Below, piece after piece: positions 27,301 through 36,033 of a stretch of 64,000 nucleotides of DNA. The translations under genes were made by a program, and so were the position numbers. Position 1 is the first letter of the stretch, and each line of letters begins with the position of its first letter. Source of the DNA: Oceanotoga teriensis. Its GTDB lineage: Bacteria; Thermotogota; Thermotogae; Petrotogales; Petrotogaceae. The stretch spans positions 1 through 64,000 of the forward strand of contig NZ_QGGI01000002.1 of assembly GCF_003148465.1 (NCBI RefSeq). The letters are read 5' to 3'. The notes beneath the pieces are model-generated. The model had not been told where the DNA came from. It did no database searches and saw only the letters and a list, made by a program, of their open reading frames with translations.

Positions 27301-27463
27301 AAAATTCAACAGCTTCATTTTTATCTTTTAGACCCCTACTTACTAGAAGTTTTCCAAGGAATTCAGAAATTCCTATATCATTAGAAAGACCACGGGCAAT
27401 TTTTATATTTGCCTCATAGTCAGGGTCATTGGGGTCCCAAAAGACTCTCCAATTATTATTCAT
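24344..27463 (-). CDS. recJ: Single-stranded-DNA exonuclease RecJ with long C-terminal extension, 1039 aa
   Basis: This is a DHH-family 5'-3' exonuclease of recombination and repair. All core motifs are present: FGDYDVDGVTAAATLYMGL near 65, VIVTDHHEQQ near 145, APKINAAGRMADAF near 290, and DHHA1 GGHELAAGFSVPN near 410; an OB-like domain follows to about 560. The remaining 470 residues are extra. They contain KKVVIIGASNIVLKH and IFEIIIDEPFYSM, which recall degenerate nucleotide-binding motifs of a superfamily 2 helicase. ATG at 27463 with AAAGGGG upstream is chosen over a TTG-type start 54 bases earlier. It leads the recJ-flg unit. Confidence 0.92.
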   Translation of the reverse strand: MNNNWRVFWDPNDPDYEANIKIARGLSNDIGISEFLGKLLVSRGLKDKNEAVEFLNPSKNQVIDPFYLKDMDKAVSLLKEIKQKEEKIVVFGDYDVDGVTAAATLYMGLKDLGFNVDAYIPSRMDEGYSLNMDAISDFNKNGFKNIITVDCGITSIEEISFAKKLGMKVIVTDHHEQQENLPPADAVVNPKRKDNNYPFKGLAGVGVAFKVLLALSKEINPSFDPYNYIDLVAIGTIADIVPLLSENRYFVKRGLDKIRKNPLKGVEALLKELKIVPSEIKSHIIAYKVAPKINAAGRMADAFTAFKLLTSKNDSEIQKNVSALIKLNSKRQAKEKEIYLFALSQMDVNPEYKKDKVIVLSGDNWHLGVLGIVASKLSSQFNKPVLMISKEETFGKGSARSPQGINLMDLFKNSSKEDLFQEFGGHELAAGFSVPNDNLDLLRTKVNESYFDLYGEKKPISEVSIDMEIEKIWPTFFDEIEKLEPYGYKNPEPVFLMKNVKAENMKFFGNAVESFAGKIRNKKDLIMDIIGYGLAPNLKEARYNNPTSIYLDIVGNFRQENSYNLKHKFLKFYLKDLNLKSNEQLNKDISSLDINSILKEETYKVSKIDVIKDNISENKIAMFLPSRIKYAAMLKKIFDSINNNKKVVIIGASNIVLKHTYNIISSYISSSNMYFNKKSRINNKTILNQKIIFITVPAFFHNLKMFSSDIFEIIIDEPFYSMAHPAIKNIKEYTEFRKYIIFKKNNISSFGTLFHTSLKEYFKRAGFKVLVSNVSPSNYEIIREKKKLSEILNDYINENINKVIMLNDETKQTKLSKIISDQFNILEDSIKVFNNSMEFTYKLLVKENFKKNNSNILISSYSNNGLSMELKGKNPIFIILDVPKTRLELIDIVASWSSKKGVIKFVLAYDEKFRARLSYDFARMYPSSNVLKQTYDFIKNNPSQKENEIINKMFKGDIEFGKVVLDELTDTGLIINLSNKYEIFEDFNLKLLHNSVKNKESILDGWLIKDSIHFFEDIDSKKFMELFKTNITDFKFKGV

Positions 27464-27508
27464 TTTTTGTTCCCCTTTCTTATTTATTTTTATTTCTTCT
27501 TTTCTTAT

Positions 27509-27537
27509 ATTATACAAAAATTATCTGTAAATAACAA
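27509..27537 (-). promoter_or_regulatory. Promoter for the recJ-mreB-flg unit
   Basis: On the minus strand TTGTTA (27537-27532) and TATAAT (27514-27509) are 17 bases apart. They lie about 45 bases before the recJ start. No other strong promoter was seen before the following nine genes. Confidence 0.68.
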
Positions 27538-27628
27538 TAAGAAATGATGTAGGACAAATTTAAAATACTGTTAATTCATTATTTTTTGTTTTTTTATTAT
27601 AGTTATGATTTAAAGTGTTAAATATACA

Positions 27629-27637
27629 TGGTATAAT
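27629..27637 (+). promoter_or_regulatory. Extended -10 promoter for the asparaginase gene
   Basis: TGGTATAAT is an extended -10 box (TG-n-TATAAT). It lies 40 bases before the ATG at 27677. No clear -35 is visible at the right distance. Confidence 0.6.
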
Positions 27638-27676
27638 TTAAATGAAAAAATTAATAAGCTTGGGGGTTCTTAAATA

Positions 27677-28657
27677 ATGAAAAAAATAGCTATAATAACT
27701 ACTGGTGGAACTATTGCAATGAGACATGATCCAATTCTCGGAGTTATTCCATCTGATGAACTAAACAAATCTTTGAATGATATTCCTTATTTGAGAGATA
27801 TGGCAGAAACAGAACTTTTTGAATTTTCAAATATACCAAGTCCACACATGACTCCTGATAAAATGTTTGATCTTTCTAAATTTGTGAGAAAAATATTGAA
27901 TAGGAAAGATATAGATGGTATAGTTATAACCCATGGAACGGATACACTTGAAGAAACGGCATATTTTTTAGATTTATTGCTTGATACTGTAAAACCTGTA
28001 GTTATGACAGCGGCGATGAGAGATTGGAATGAACCAGCTACAGATGGACCAAGAAATTTAATAGCTTCAGTAAGAGTAGCTTGTGCATTACATTCAATAG
28101 AAGAAGGAGTTTTAGTTTGTTTAAATGATGAGATACATGCTGCGAGAGAAGTTACAAAAACTTATACAAGTAATGTAGCGACTTTTGATTCACTTGGATA
28201 TGGTCCACTTGGTATGGTTGATGAAGATACTGTTATTTTTTTTAGAAGATCTTTATTAAGAATGCATATAAATACCGATAAAATAGAAGATAAAGTGGCT
28301 TTAATAAAAACTTATACTGGAGATGATGGAAGAATAATAAAAGAACTTCCAGATCTTGGATATAAAGGTGTTGTTATCGAGGGATTTGGAAGAGGAAATG
28401 TTCCAGAACCCGTAGCTGATGCTATTGAAGAATTAATAAATAAAAAAATACCAGTGGTATTAGTATCGAGATGCTTTAAAGGGAGAGTTCTTGGAGTGTA
28501 TGGATATAAGGGAGGAGGAGCAGACCTCAAAAATAGAGGAATTATAATGGGTCAAGAAGTTTCTGGTCCTAAAGCAAGAATAAAATTGATGGTAGTTCTT
28601 GGAAAAACTAATGATATGGAGATTATAAGATCTTATTTTGAATATCAAAATAAATGA
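27677..28657 (+). CDS. ansA: Type I L-asparaginase, 326 aa
   Basis: This enzyme hydrolyses L-asparagine to aspartate and ammonia in the cytoplasm. The first catalytic Thr lies in IITTGGTIAMRHDP near residue 10, and the second motif is THGTDTLEETAYFLDLL near 88-104. There is no signal peptide and the length is typical of cytoplasmic type I enzymes. GGGGG precedes the ATG. The stop overlaps the ribosome site region of the next gene, so the two are cotranscribed. Confidence 0.9.
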   Translation: MKKIAIITTGGTIAMRHDPILGVIPSDELNKSLNDIPYLRDMAETELFEFSNIPSPHMTPDKMFDLSKFVRKILNRKDIDGIVITHGTDTLEETAYFLDLLLDTVKPVVMTAAMRDWNEPATDGPRNLIASVRVACALHSIEEGVLVCLNDEIHAAREVTKTYTSNVATFDSLGYGPLGMVDEDTVIFFRRSLLRMHINTDKIEDKVALIKTYTGDDGRIIKELPDLGYKGVVIEGFGRGNVPEPVADAIEELINKKIPVVLVSRCFKGRVLGVYGYKGGGADLKNRGIIMGQEVSGPKARIKLMVVLGKTNDMEIIRSYFEYQNK

Positions 28658-28668
28658 GGTGGAATTTT

Positions 28669-29679
28669 GTGACTAAAAACCAAAAAGCGGCTATATTTAA
28701 TTCAATATATTTAATAATATTTTTTTCTATAGCAGCGCTTTCTATGCAGGTTTTTTCTATTCTGGTTTTTTCTCTTGGGGTTATATTTGTTGTAGAATTA
28801 TTTTCTAAATTTTTTATGAAATTTTTAAAAATGCCTAAAAAATTTGCAATTTTAATATCTATATTAATAATATTTATAAGTCTTATATTTTTATTGGTTT
28901 TTTTAATACCTACCGTGATTGGTGAGGTTTCTAATTTTATAAATTTTTTAAATGGAATCTTTGAAAAGCAAGAATGGAGAGAATTATTCCCAGAAAAATT
29001 TGATGATATAGAAAAAAATGTAACTGAATTTTTGATAACTTTGAGACCTAAAATAATATCCTTCATAAACGATGCTTTAATACAAATGCCTAATTTAGGT
29101 GGGAAAATAGGTTCTTTTATCTTTTACTTAGTTTTAATAACTATATATGGAAGTTTTTACTTTGATTCTTTTAAATTAAAAGCAGGAAATTTATTTCCTA
29201 AATCTATAAGAAACACATCTATATCATTTCTAAAAGATTTATATGTTAACTTAAAAAGTTTTGTTATCTCTACTTTATTTGCGGCTCTTTTTGTTGGGAT
29301 TGGAGCTTTTATAATAATGAATATATTAGGAGTTAAATATTCTTTATTGATGAGTTTTTGGGCGGCATTAACAAATTTTATTCCCATCGTTGGAGTTATT
29401 TTTGAGTTTATTCCTTTAATATTAGTTGGTATATCAAGTGGATTGACTAAAATGCTAATATTGCTTTTAATAATGATCATATTACATACATCTGCTTTTA
29501 TATTCTTCTTGTATGTCATGAAAGGTAGTGCCAGAATAAATCCAGTGGCAGTAATAATTTCAATTTTGATATTTGGATATATATTTGGATTTGTAGGTCC
29601 TATAATAGCTGTTCCAATAGGAATATCGATTAAAGTTTTTTGGAAACATTTTGTATCTCCTACTTTTGAAAGGAGCTGA
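28669..29679 (+). CDS. AI-2E family (PerM/UPF0118) membrane protein, 336 aa
   Basis: This is a polytopic membrane protein with about eight helices. It has the family arrangement of two N-terminal pairs, an extracytoplasmic helical stretch (about 85-145) and a C-terminal bundle. The family motifs ITIYGSFYF, NFIPIVGVIFEFIP and FGYIFGFVGPIIAVPIG are present. Members export diverse small molecules or ions, and the substrate is not predictable. GTG at 28669 is chosen because GAGGTGG sits six bases upstream; the ATG at 28654 precedes that site and overlaps asparaginase. Confidence 0.85.
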   Translation: MTKNQKAAIFNSIYLIIFFSIAALSMQVFSILVFSLGVIFVVELFSKFFMKFLKMPKKFAILISILIIFISLIFLLVFLIPTVIGEVSNFINFLNGIFEKQEWRELFPEKFDDIEKNVTEFLITLRPKIISFINDALIQMPNLGGKIGSFIFYLVLITIYGSFYFDSFKLKAGNLFPKSIRNTSISFLKDLYVNLKSFVISTLFAALFVGIGAFIIMNILGVKYSLLMSFWAALTNFIPIVGVIFEFIPLILVGISSGLTKMLILLLIMIILHTSAFIFFLYVMKGSARINPVAVIISILIFGYIFGFVGPIIAVPIGISIKVFWKHFVSPTFERS

Positions 29680-29686
29680 AATATTT

Positions 29687-31078
29687 TTGAAAAGATATAT
29701 AATAATATTAATGATTTTGCTATCATTTTTAACTTCTTTTGCTATTAGTGTAGAAGATATACTAAATTTATCTAAGAATGAAAATACTTTAGAACTTTCA
29801 TGGGATGAATTTTTAAAATATTTAAGTGAGTTTGGATATAGTGAAGAAATAGAAAATGCAGGAAGAATAATATCTGCAAAACGTTTTTTATATGAAAAAT
29901 ATTCAAAATATAATTTTGTTAAAAGTATAATTACAGAAGATTTTAGAGCATTTGCAACTAATTTGAGTTTAATACCTCCAAATTTCAATTTTTCTGAAGA
30001 TGATATTGAAAAATTAATAATAGTTTTTCCAAACATGGTTGAAAGGGTTGAAGATTATTTGATAAATCCAGATGAATCTAAAAATTATGTCAAATATCTA
30101 TATAGAATTGAAAAATTTGAAAAAAGAATAAATATAACCCAGTATGATATATATATTAATTATTTAATAAAAAAATCTATAAATAATTCTACATTTTTAG
30201 ATGAAAGTCAAAAAGCATTCATAGTAAAGTATGTTCCTGTTGTGTATTTGAAAAAAATTGATGATATAATTTCAAATGAATCTTTTTCTATTGAAGAAAA
30301 GGATTATATAGGGGCATATAAATTATTGGGATTTATGAAAGATATTAATTCTATAAATGAAAAAAATCTTGAAACTTATATACTCTTAAATTCTTATTTT
30401 GATATAAAACAAAAACTTACATCTTTAAATAATAGTGTTTATTTTGTAGAAAAAACAGATTTAAATGATTTTATAGAAGATTCTTTGAGTTATATATATA
30501 AATCTCAAGGTTTAAATATAAAACACGATTTGATAGATGATTTAATTTTAAATTTATTAAAAACTTTAAATATAAAAGTTGGAAATTTAAAAGAAAAAAT
30601 GGTATTAGATTTTTCAAGAGATAAATTGAATATAAATGCTGAAATAAATAAAGAAATAGATATTTTATATGATCAAATTGAAAGTATAAATAAAATGAAA
30701 ATTTTAGATATTGATAAAAAAACAAATTCTAGCACTGAGACGATAAAAAATTTAGAACAAAATAAAAATGAATCATCAGACAAAGATAAAAAATATAATT
30801 ATTTATTCATAATAATTCCAATATTAATTATTTTTATACTTTTTGTAATGATAATAGAGGTATTTCCAAATATACGTATAGCAGAATTCTTTGTTAAAAT
30901 GGGATTACCCATTTTCTCTTTTAGGATAATTAATAAACTTCTTTTAAAAGAGCCAAACAATTTTAAATATTATATATTTCTTGCTAAAGTTTATGAAAAA
31001 ATGGATAAATATAATGAATCTATAAGTACTTATAAACATGCTATGAAAATTAAAGAAAGAGGAGATTTTAATGAATAA
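29687..31078 (+). CDS. Exported membrane protein with C-terminal TPR, unknown function, 463 aa
   Basis: I do not recognise this protein as a whole. It has an N-terminal signal peptide or anchor (about residues 3-20) and a long helical, charge-rich extracytoplasmic region to about 360. A strong membrane segment follows near 372-395, and the short cytoplasmic tail contains one TPR-like motif (YYIFLAKVYEKMDKYNESIS). The start is a TTG at 29687, with AAAGGAG about 11 bases upstream inside the preceding gene. The last eight bases overlap tsaB. The layout suggests a membrane-bound scaffold. Confidence 0.6.
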   Translation: MKRYIIILMILLSFLTSFAISVEDILNLSKNENTLELSWDEFLKYLSEFGYSEEIENAGRIISAKRFLYEKYSKYNFVKSIITEDFRAFATNLSLIPPNFNFSEDDIEKLIIVFPNMVERVEDYLINPDESKNYVKYLYRIEKFEKRINITQYDIYINYLIKKSINNSTFLDESQKAFIVKYVPVVYLKKIDDIISNESFSIEEKDYIGAYKLLGFMKDINSINEKNLETYILLNSYFDIKQKLTSLNNSVYFVEKTDLNDFIEDSLSYIYKSQGLNIKHDLIDDLILNLLKTLNIKVGNLKEKMVLDFSRDKLNINAEINKEIDILYDQIESINKMKILDIDKKTNSSTETIKNLEQNKNESSDKDKKYNYLFIIIPILIIFILFVMIIEVFPNIRIAEFFVKMGLPIFSFRIINKLLLKEPNNFKYYIFLAKVYEKMDKYNESISTYKHAMKIKERGDFNE

Positions 31079-31745
31079 TTCTTTGATAATATCATCATCT
31101 TCGAAAGAAGTTTATATTGGTCTCAAAAATGAAAATGATATTTTGATAAAAACAGCAACTGGTAGAAATTCTGGATCTCAAATAATAATAAAAATAGATC
31201 AACTTTTAAAAGAAAATAAACTCAAATTAAAAGATATAAAAAATTATTTTATAGATATAGGCCCTGGTTCTTTTACAGGGATTAGAATATCAATTGTTAC
31301 CTTGCAAGGTTTATTAATGCCTTTTGAAGATTTTTCAATTAGAAAATTTTATTTTACTGATATTGTTAATCTCTGTTTAAAAGATAAAAAAGTTGTTAAA
31401 AGAGCTGTATTGAAAAGGGCGAGAGAAGATGCTGCTTATATAGCTTTATATGAAAATGAAATGCGCATAAATGAACCTGAAATGGTTAATTTTTCAGATT
31501 TTAAAAGTTATTTGAATGGATATACTCTTTTAGGTGAAGAGGCTTTGTATTTTAAGAATAAATATGATTTAAAAAATGATCATAGAGAAATATTTTTTGA
31601 TAAGGATGTTTTTATTGATATAGAAAAAATCTCTAAAAGTGTTGATATTAACAATCTAAAACCTTTATATCTTCAAAAACCTTTAGCTGTGGAAAATTTT
31701 GAAAAGATTACAGGTAAAACATTAGATAAAAAAAATTGGGATTAA
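31071..31745 (+). CDS. tsaB: tRNA threonylcarbamoyladenosine biosynthesis protein TsaB, 224 aa
   Basis: TsaB is the inactive ASKHA-fold partner that binds TsaD in making t6A37 on ANN-reading tRNAs. The signature IDIGPGSFTGIRISIVTLQG is near residue 62. The length fits. GAAAGAGG lies just before the ATG, inside the preceding gene. No tsaD, tsaE or rimI is adjacent. An ECF S-component gene follows after 24 bases. Confidence 0.9.
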   Translation: MNNSLIISSSSKEVYIGLKNENDILIKTATGRNSGSQIIIKIDQLLKENKLKLKDIKNYFIDIGPGSFTGIRISIVTLQGLLMPFEDFSIRKFYFTDIVNLCLKDKKVVKRAVLKRAREDAAYIALYENEMRINEPEMVNFSDFKSYLNGYTLLGEEALYFKNKYDLKNDHREIFFDKDVFIDIEKISKSVDINNLKPLYLQKPLAVENFEKITGKTLDKKNWD

Positions 31746-31769
31746 ATAAATTTTCAAAGGAGTTTAAAC

Positions 31770-32234
31770 ATGTCAAAAAAAATTTCATTAATAGGTATTT
31801 TTACTGCTTTAGCTTTTATATTATCATTTTTAAAATTTCCATCACCAGTTGGAAGTATAGCACTTGATTCTATGCCAGGATTTTTGTTGAGTATTATAAA
31901 TCCTTTATACGGAGGAATTGCATCTTTACTGGGACATTTTTTTACATCATGGAATTCTGGTTTTTATTTTCAACTTTATCATATACCTCTTGCTTTAGCA
32001 ATGTTTGCGATAACTTATATTTTTGGTAAATTATATCAAAAAAATAAGATTATATCTATTTTAATAGGTGTAATTTTAAATGGTATTGTATCTCCTTTTA
32101 TAGTTGTAAAAATTATTACTTTTAAAGGAGTTTTGGGAATAATGCCTATGTTGATAGTAGCAAGTATTGTGAATATTTTATTAGCAGTTATTATATACTC
32201 AATGCTAAAAAAATATAATATAATAAAAAAATAA
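31770..32234 (+). CDS. ECF transporter S-component-like membrane protein, 154 aa
   Basis: This small protein with five or six hydrophobic helices looks like a substrate-binding S subunit of an energy-coupling factor transporter. The motif KFPSPVGSIALDSMPGFLL near residue 22 and LLGHFFTSWNSGFYF near 52 resemble S components of the CblT/vitamin-type group. The ATPase and T subunits are not in the window and are presumably encoded elsewhere and shared. AAAGGAG precedes the ATG. The vitamin cannot be assigned from sequence alone. Confidence 0.62.
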   Translation: MSKKISLIGIFTALAFILSFLKFPSPVGSIALDSMPGFLLSIINPLYGGIASLLGHFFTSWNSGFYFQLYHIPLALAMFAITYIFGKLYQKNKIISILIGVILNGIVSPFIVVKIITFKGVLGIMPMLIVASIVNILLAVIIYSMLKKYNIIKK

Positions 32235-32255
32235 AAAACTTCATCGAAGTTTTTT
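32233..32255. terminator. Bidirectional terminator between convergent genes
   Basis: The ten-bp stem AAAAAACTTC (32233-32242) pairs with GAAGTTTTTT (32246-32255) around an ATC loop. It has A and T flanks and lies between the plus-strand ECF gene and the minus-strand ydjM-like gene. Confidence 0.85.
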
Positions 32256-32820
32256 ATTTTTTATTTTTTATTTTGATTCTTTTCTTTTTTTTAAGATTTG
32301 TGTTTATTGTATCTAAAGATAAATGAGTTATATAACCTATGAATAAACTAAAACTATAAAAAAATTTTATTAATATGTAATATTTAGTATTTAGTAAAAA
32401 TAGTATTACAGATAATAGAACAGCTGTTAAAATAGAATGCCATGCACCTCTATGTTTAGTAGTATTATTGAAAATTATGCCAAACAAAGTTCCAACAGAT
32501 ATTCCTACAAAAATTATCAAAAGATAATAAAAAGGTCCTTTAAATGGGATATAATGCTTAAAAATATAGTCATATTCAAAAAAATAATATACAGAAACAA
32601 GTATTAATAATATTCTGAAAAATCTATTTATTAAAGATTTTTGATGATCTACATCTGGAAAATCACTCCCAAGTATAAAAAGAGCATAAGATATTGTTAT
32701 TTCAGAAGCTGAAAAAGAATAAAAATTTTTAGTAAATAAATAACTTATTATATTGAATACAAAGAAAAAAATAGGAAATCCTATTATTCCTGAGATTATA
32801 TGAGTTCTAAAATTTGGCAT
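32254..32820 (-). CDS. YdjM-like inner-membrane metal-dependent hydrolase, 188 aa
   Basis: This is a DUF457/YdjM family membrane protein with five to six helices. The predicted metal ligands are seen in NFRTHI at the start, LGSDFPDVDHQKS near residue 50, KHRGAWHSIL near 122 and GYITHLSLDTI near 162. Family members are predicted membrane-bound hydrolases of unknown substrate. The C terminus is a very basic tail. It follows rex on the minus strand after a weak hairpin. Confidence 0.8.
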   Translation of the reverse strand: MPNFRTHIISGIIGFPIFFFVFNIISYLFTKNFYSFSASEITISYALFILGSDFPDVDHQKSLINRFFRILLILVSVYYFFEYDYIFKHYIPFKGPFYYLLIIFVGISVGTLFGIIFNNTTKHRGAWHSILTAVLLSVILFLLNTKYYILIKFFYSFSLFIGYITHLSLDTINTNLKKKKRIKIKNKK

Positions 32821-32854
32821 TTAATCACCTTATTATATATTTTTTGTAAAAGAA

Positions 32855-32873
32855 AGTGGGGATTTTCCCCACT
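32855..32873 (-). terminator. Hairpin after rex
   Basis: The eight-bp stem AGTGGGGA (32855-32862) pairs with TCCCCACT (32866-32873) five bases after the rex stop. The minus-strand tail is TTCTTTTAC, only moderately T-rich, so it may be a weak or partial terminator. Confidence 0.6.
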
Positions 32874-32877
32874 AATG

Positions 32878-33519
32878 TTATAATTCATTTTCGGCCGAAG
32901 CTATTTCAAAGGTTAATGATTTTAAAGATATTACAAAGTCTACATCTTCTACAGATATATTTTCTGGAACAGATAAAGATGTAGGAGTGAAATTTAGAAT
33001 ACCTTTAATTCCTGCTTCAAGAAGTATATCTACAACTTCTTGAGCTGCATTTACAGGAACGGAAAGAACTGCTATTTCCACATTATATGTTTTTATTATT
33101 TTTTCGATATCCTGTATTCTTTCTATTTTTACACCAGGGACTATCATATTACCAATCTTTTTTTCATCATTATCAAAAGCGGTAACAACTTTGAACCCAT
33201 TTTTTTCTAAACCTGAATAATTAGCTATAGCATAACCAAGATTACCTGCACCAACTATTGCAACATTCCAGTTTTTCTTCAATCCAAGGATTTCTTTTAA
33301 TTTAAAAGAAAGTTTGTCAACATTATAACCTACTCCTCTTTTTCCAAATTCACCGAAATAAGATAGATCTTTCCTAACTTGAGAAGCCTTTATTCCCAAT
33401 AAATCGGCCATTTCTTTGGAAGAGGTTTTTTCGATACCATTTTCTTTCAATTTATTAAGACATCTATAATAGATTGCCAGTCTCCTTACCGTTGGTTTTG
33501 GTATTTTAGGAGCTCTCAT
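32878..33519 (-). CDS. rex: Redox-sensing transcriptional repressor Rex, 213 aa
   Basis: Rex senses the NADH/NAD+ ratio and represses fermentative and hydrogenase genes when NAD+ is high. The N-terminal winged helix contains SSKEMADLLGIKASQVRKDL near 38-57 and SYFGEFGKRGVGY, the Rex signature. The Rossmann motif VAIVGAGNLGYAIANY is near 85. The length is typical. It starts four bases after leuS ends and shares its transcript. Targets in this organism are not visible in the window. Confidence 0.94.
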   Translation of the reverse strand: MRAPKIPKPTVRRLAIYYRCLNKLKENGIEKTSSKEMADLLGIKASQVRKDLSYFGEFGKRGVGYNVDKLSFKLKEILGLKKNWNVAIVGAGNLGYAIANYSGLEKNGFKVVTAFDNDEKKIGNMIVPGVKIERIQDIEKIIKTYNVEIAVLSVPVNAAQEVVDILLEAGIKGILNFTPTSLSVPENISVEDVDFVISLKSLTFEIASAENEL

Positions 33520-33523
33520 TTTC

Positions 33524-36001
33524 TCACCCCTTCACAACAATATTAACTAATTTTTTCGGTACATATATGACTTTTACAATACTTTTACCTTCTATATGTT
33601 TTAATATTTTTTCATCTTCTAAAGCTAATTTTTTAATTATTTCAGAATCTTCTTCTACTGATACATTTAATTGAGATCTTAATTTACCATTTACTTGAAT
33701 AACTATTGTTAATTCATCTACTTTCAATGCTTCTTCGTCTACAGTTGGCCAATTAGAATCAATTACTAATGATTCATGATTTAAAAGATGCCATAACTCT
33801 TCAGATATATGAGGTGCAATTGGTGATAACATCAAAGCAAAATTATCAGCAATTTCTCTTAAAAGCATGTAATTTAAATTATTTTCATTATTTTTTAAAT
33901 AATTATTTAATTCATTAGAAAGTTCCATCATAGCACTTATAGCGGTATTAAATTGAAAATTACCTTCTATATCGTTAGTGGCTTTTTTAATTATTTGATG
34001 TAATTTTCTTCTCAATGCTTTTTCTTCTTTGTTTTTTAAATTTAATTTAGATTTATCAAATTTTATATCTTTTACTTCATCAATAAATTTCATATATGAG
34101 TTCCAAACTTTATTTAAAAATCTATAAACACCTTCCACACCAGAATCATTCCATTCCGTATCTTTTTCTGGTGGTCCCATAAATAATATATAAGTTCTCA
34201 ACGAATCAGTTCCAAACTTATTTATAATATCTTCTGGAGATACTACATTTCCTTTTGATTTAGACATTTTAGCTCCATCTTTATAGATCATTCCTTGAGT
34301 ATAAAGATTTTTAAAAGGTTCTTCAAAATTTATTAAATTCATATCATGAAGTACTTTGGTTATAAATCTTGAATATAAAAGATGAAGTATAGCATGTTCT
34401 ACTCCGCCTATATATTGATCTACAGGTAACCAATTGTTTACATCTTCTGAGTCAAATATCATATCATTTTTATGTGGGTTTACATATCTCAAATAATACC
34501 ATGATGAATCAACAAAGGTATCCATAGTATCAACTTCTCTATGAGCTGTTCCACCACATATTGGACATTTAGTTTCTTTGAAATCGTTATTATCAACAAG
34601 AGGGCTCTTTCCAGTTGTTTCGAATTTTACATCTCTTGGTAATTTTACTGGTAGATCTTTTTCTGGTACAGGAACTGTACCACATTTATCACAATAAATT
34701 ATAGGAATAGGTGCGCCCCAATATCTTTGCCTTGATATTAACCAATCTCTTAATTTATATTGTGTTTTTTGTTTTCCAATTTTTTCTTCTTCAAGCCAAT
34801 TTAAAATTTCTTTTAAAGCTATTCTATTTTTCTTACCATTAAAATTTTCTGAATTTATCATAACTCCGTCTTCTGTAAAAGCCTTTTCAGATATATCAGC
34901 ATTTTCACCATCTATTACTTGTCTGATATTTAAATCGAAAACCTTTGCAAATTCATAATCTCTTTGATCATGAGCTGGAACAGCCATGATAGCACCAGTT
35001 CCATATTCATAAAGAATATAATTTGCAACATATATTGGGATCTTTTCATTGTTTACAGGATTAATAGCATAACTTCCAGTGAAAGCCCCATCTTTCTTTG
35101 CTCCTTCTGCTGTTCTTTTAAATCTATCTTCTAATCCAACCTTTTTTAGAAAATCAGATACATCTTTTTTATTTTCATCAGTAGTCAAAATGTCAACTAA
35201 TGGAGATTCTGGAGCTAAAGCCATAAAAGTTACTCCCCATAATGTATCAGGTCTTGTAGTAAAAACATTTATAGTTTCATCTTTACCTTCAATTTTAAAT
35301 TCAACTTCAGCACCAACACTTTTACCTATCCAATTTTTTTGCATTATTTTAACATTTTCAGGCCATTCATCAAGTTTGTCTATATCATTTAAAAGTCTTT
35401 CTGCATAATCAGTTATTTTGAAATACCATTGTTCTAAATGTTTTATTTCAACTTCATGACCACATCTTTCACAAGAGCCATTTACAACTTGTTCATTTGC
35501 AAGAACTGTTTTACAATCATCACACCAATTAACTGCTGCTTTTTTCTTATAAACAAGTCCTTTTTCATACATTTTTATAAATATCCATTGAGTCCATTTA
35601 TAGTATTCTTCTGAAGAAGTCATTATTTCTCTACTCCAATCATAAGAAATACCCATTTTTTTTATTTGATTTCTTATTATATCTATATTTTTTAAAGTCC
35701 ATTTTTCCGGATGTATGTTACCTTGTTTTATTGCCGCATTTTCAGCAGGTAAACCAAAAGAATCATATCCAAATGGATGTAAAACATTATAACCTGTCAT
35801 TTTTCTATATCTTGCTACAACATCTCCAATAGTATAATTTTTAACATGTCCTACATGGAGAGTTCCTGAGGGATATGGAAACATTATTAGATTATAGAAT
35901 TTTGGTTTTTCTGAATTCTGAGGAGTTTGAAAAGCTTTTTTTTCTTCCCAAACTTTTTGCCATTTTTTTTCAAATTCAACAGGATTATACTCTCTTTCCA
36001 T
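33524..36001 (-). CDS. leuS: Leucyl-tRNA synthetase, 825 aa
   Basis: This class I synthetase charges tRNA-Leu. The HIGH motif is in PYPSGTLHVGHVKNYTIGD near residue 42, and the KMSKS motif is in DGAKMSKSKGNVVSPEDI near 575. The CP1 editing domain shows TTRPDTLWGVTFMALAPE near 248, and zinc-binding Cys pairs are near 160 and 440. The length and bacterial layout are normal. GGAGG precedes the ATG. A promoter lies about 35 bases upstream. It is cotranscribed with rex. Confidence 0.96.
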   Translation of the reverse strand: MEREYNPVEFEKKWQKVWEEKKAFQTPQNSEKPKFYNLIMFPYPSGTLHVGHVKNYTIGDVVARYRKMTGYNVLHPFGYDSFGLPAENAAIKQGNIHPEKWTLKNIDIIRNQIKKMGISYDWSREIMTSSEEYYKWTQWIFIKMYEKGLVYKKKAAVNWCDDCKTVLANEQVVNGSCERCGHEVEIKHLEQWYFKITDYAERLLNDIDKLDEWPENVKIMQKNWIGKSVGAEVEFKIEGKDETINVFTTRPDTLWGVTFMALAPESPLVDILTTDENKKDVSDFLKKVGLEDRFKRTAEGAKKDGAFTGSYAINPVNNEKIPIYVANYILYEYGTGAIMAVPAHDQRDYEFAKVFDLNIRQVIDGENADISEKAFTEDGVMINSENFNGKKNRIALKEILNWLEEEKIGKQKTQYKLRDWLISRQRYWGAPIPIIYCDKCGTVPVPEKDLPVKLPRDVKFETTGKSPLVDNNDFKETKCPICGGTAHREVDTMDTFVDSSWYYLRYVNPHKNDMIFDSEDVNNWLPVDQYIGGVEHAILHLLYSRFITKVLHDMNLINFEEPFKNLYTQGMIYKDGAKMSKSKGNVVSPEDIINKFGTDSLRTYILFMGPPEKDTEWNDSGVEGVYRFLNKVWNSYMKFIDEVKDIKFDKSKLNLKNKEEKALRRKLHQIIKKATNDIEGNFQFNTAISAMMELSNELNNYLKNNENNLNYMLLREIADNFALMLSPIAPHISEELWHLLNHESLVIDSNWPTVDEEALKVDELTIVIQVNGKLRSQLNVSVEEDSEIIKKLALEDEKILKHIEGKSIVKVIYVPKKLVNIVVKG

Positions 36002-36033
36002 TTATATAACCTCCATTTATTTTTATATTGTTA

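Noticed and set aside
28623-30036. Three overlapping minus-strand frames of 147-189 residues opposite the AI-2E permease and TPR protein genes
   Set aside because: Antisense frames in AT-rich, Ile/Lys-rich genes; no ribosome sites and no family resemblance.
34900-35408. 109-residue plus-strand frame inside leuS
   Set aside because: A shadow of the strongly conserved leuS coding strand; Ser/Phe-rich low-complexity composition.
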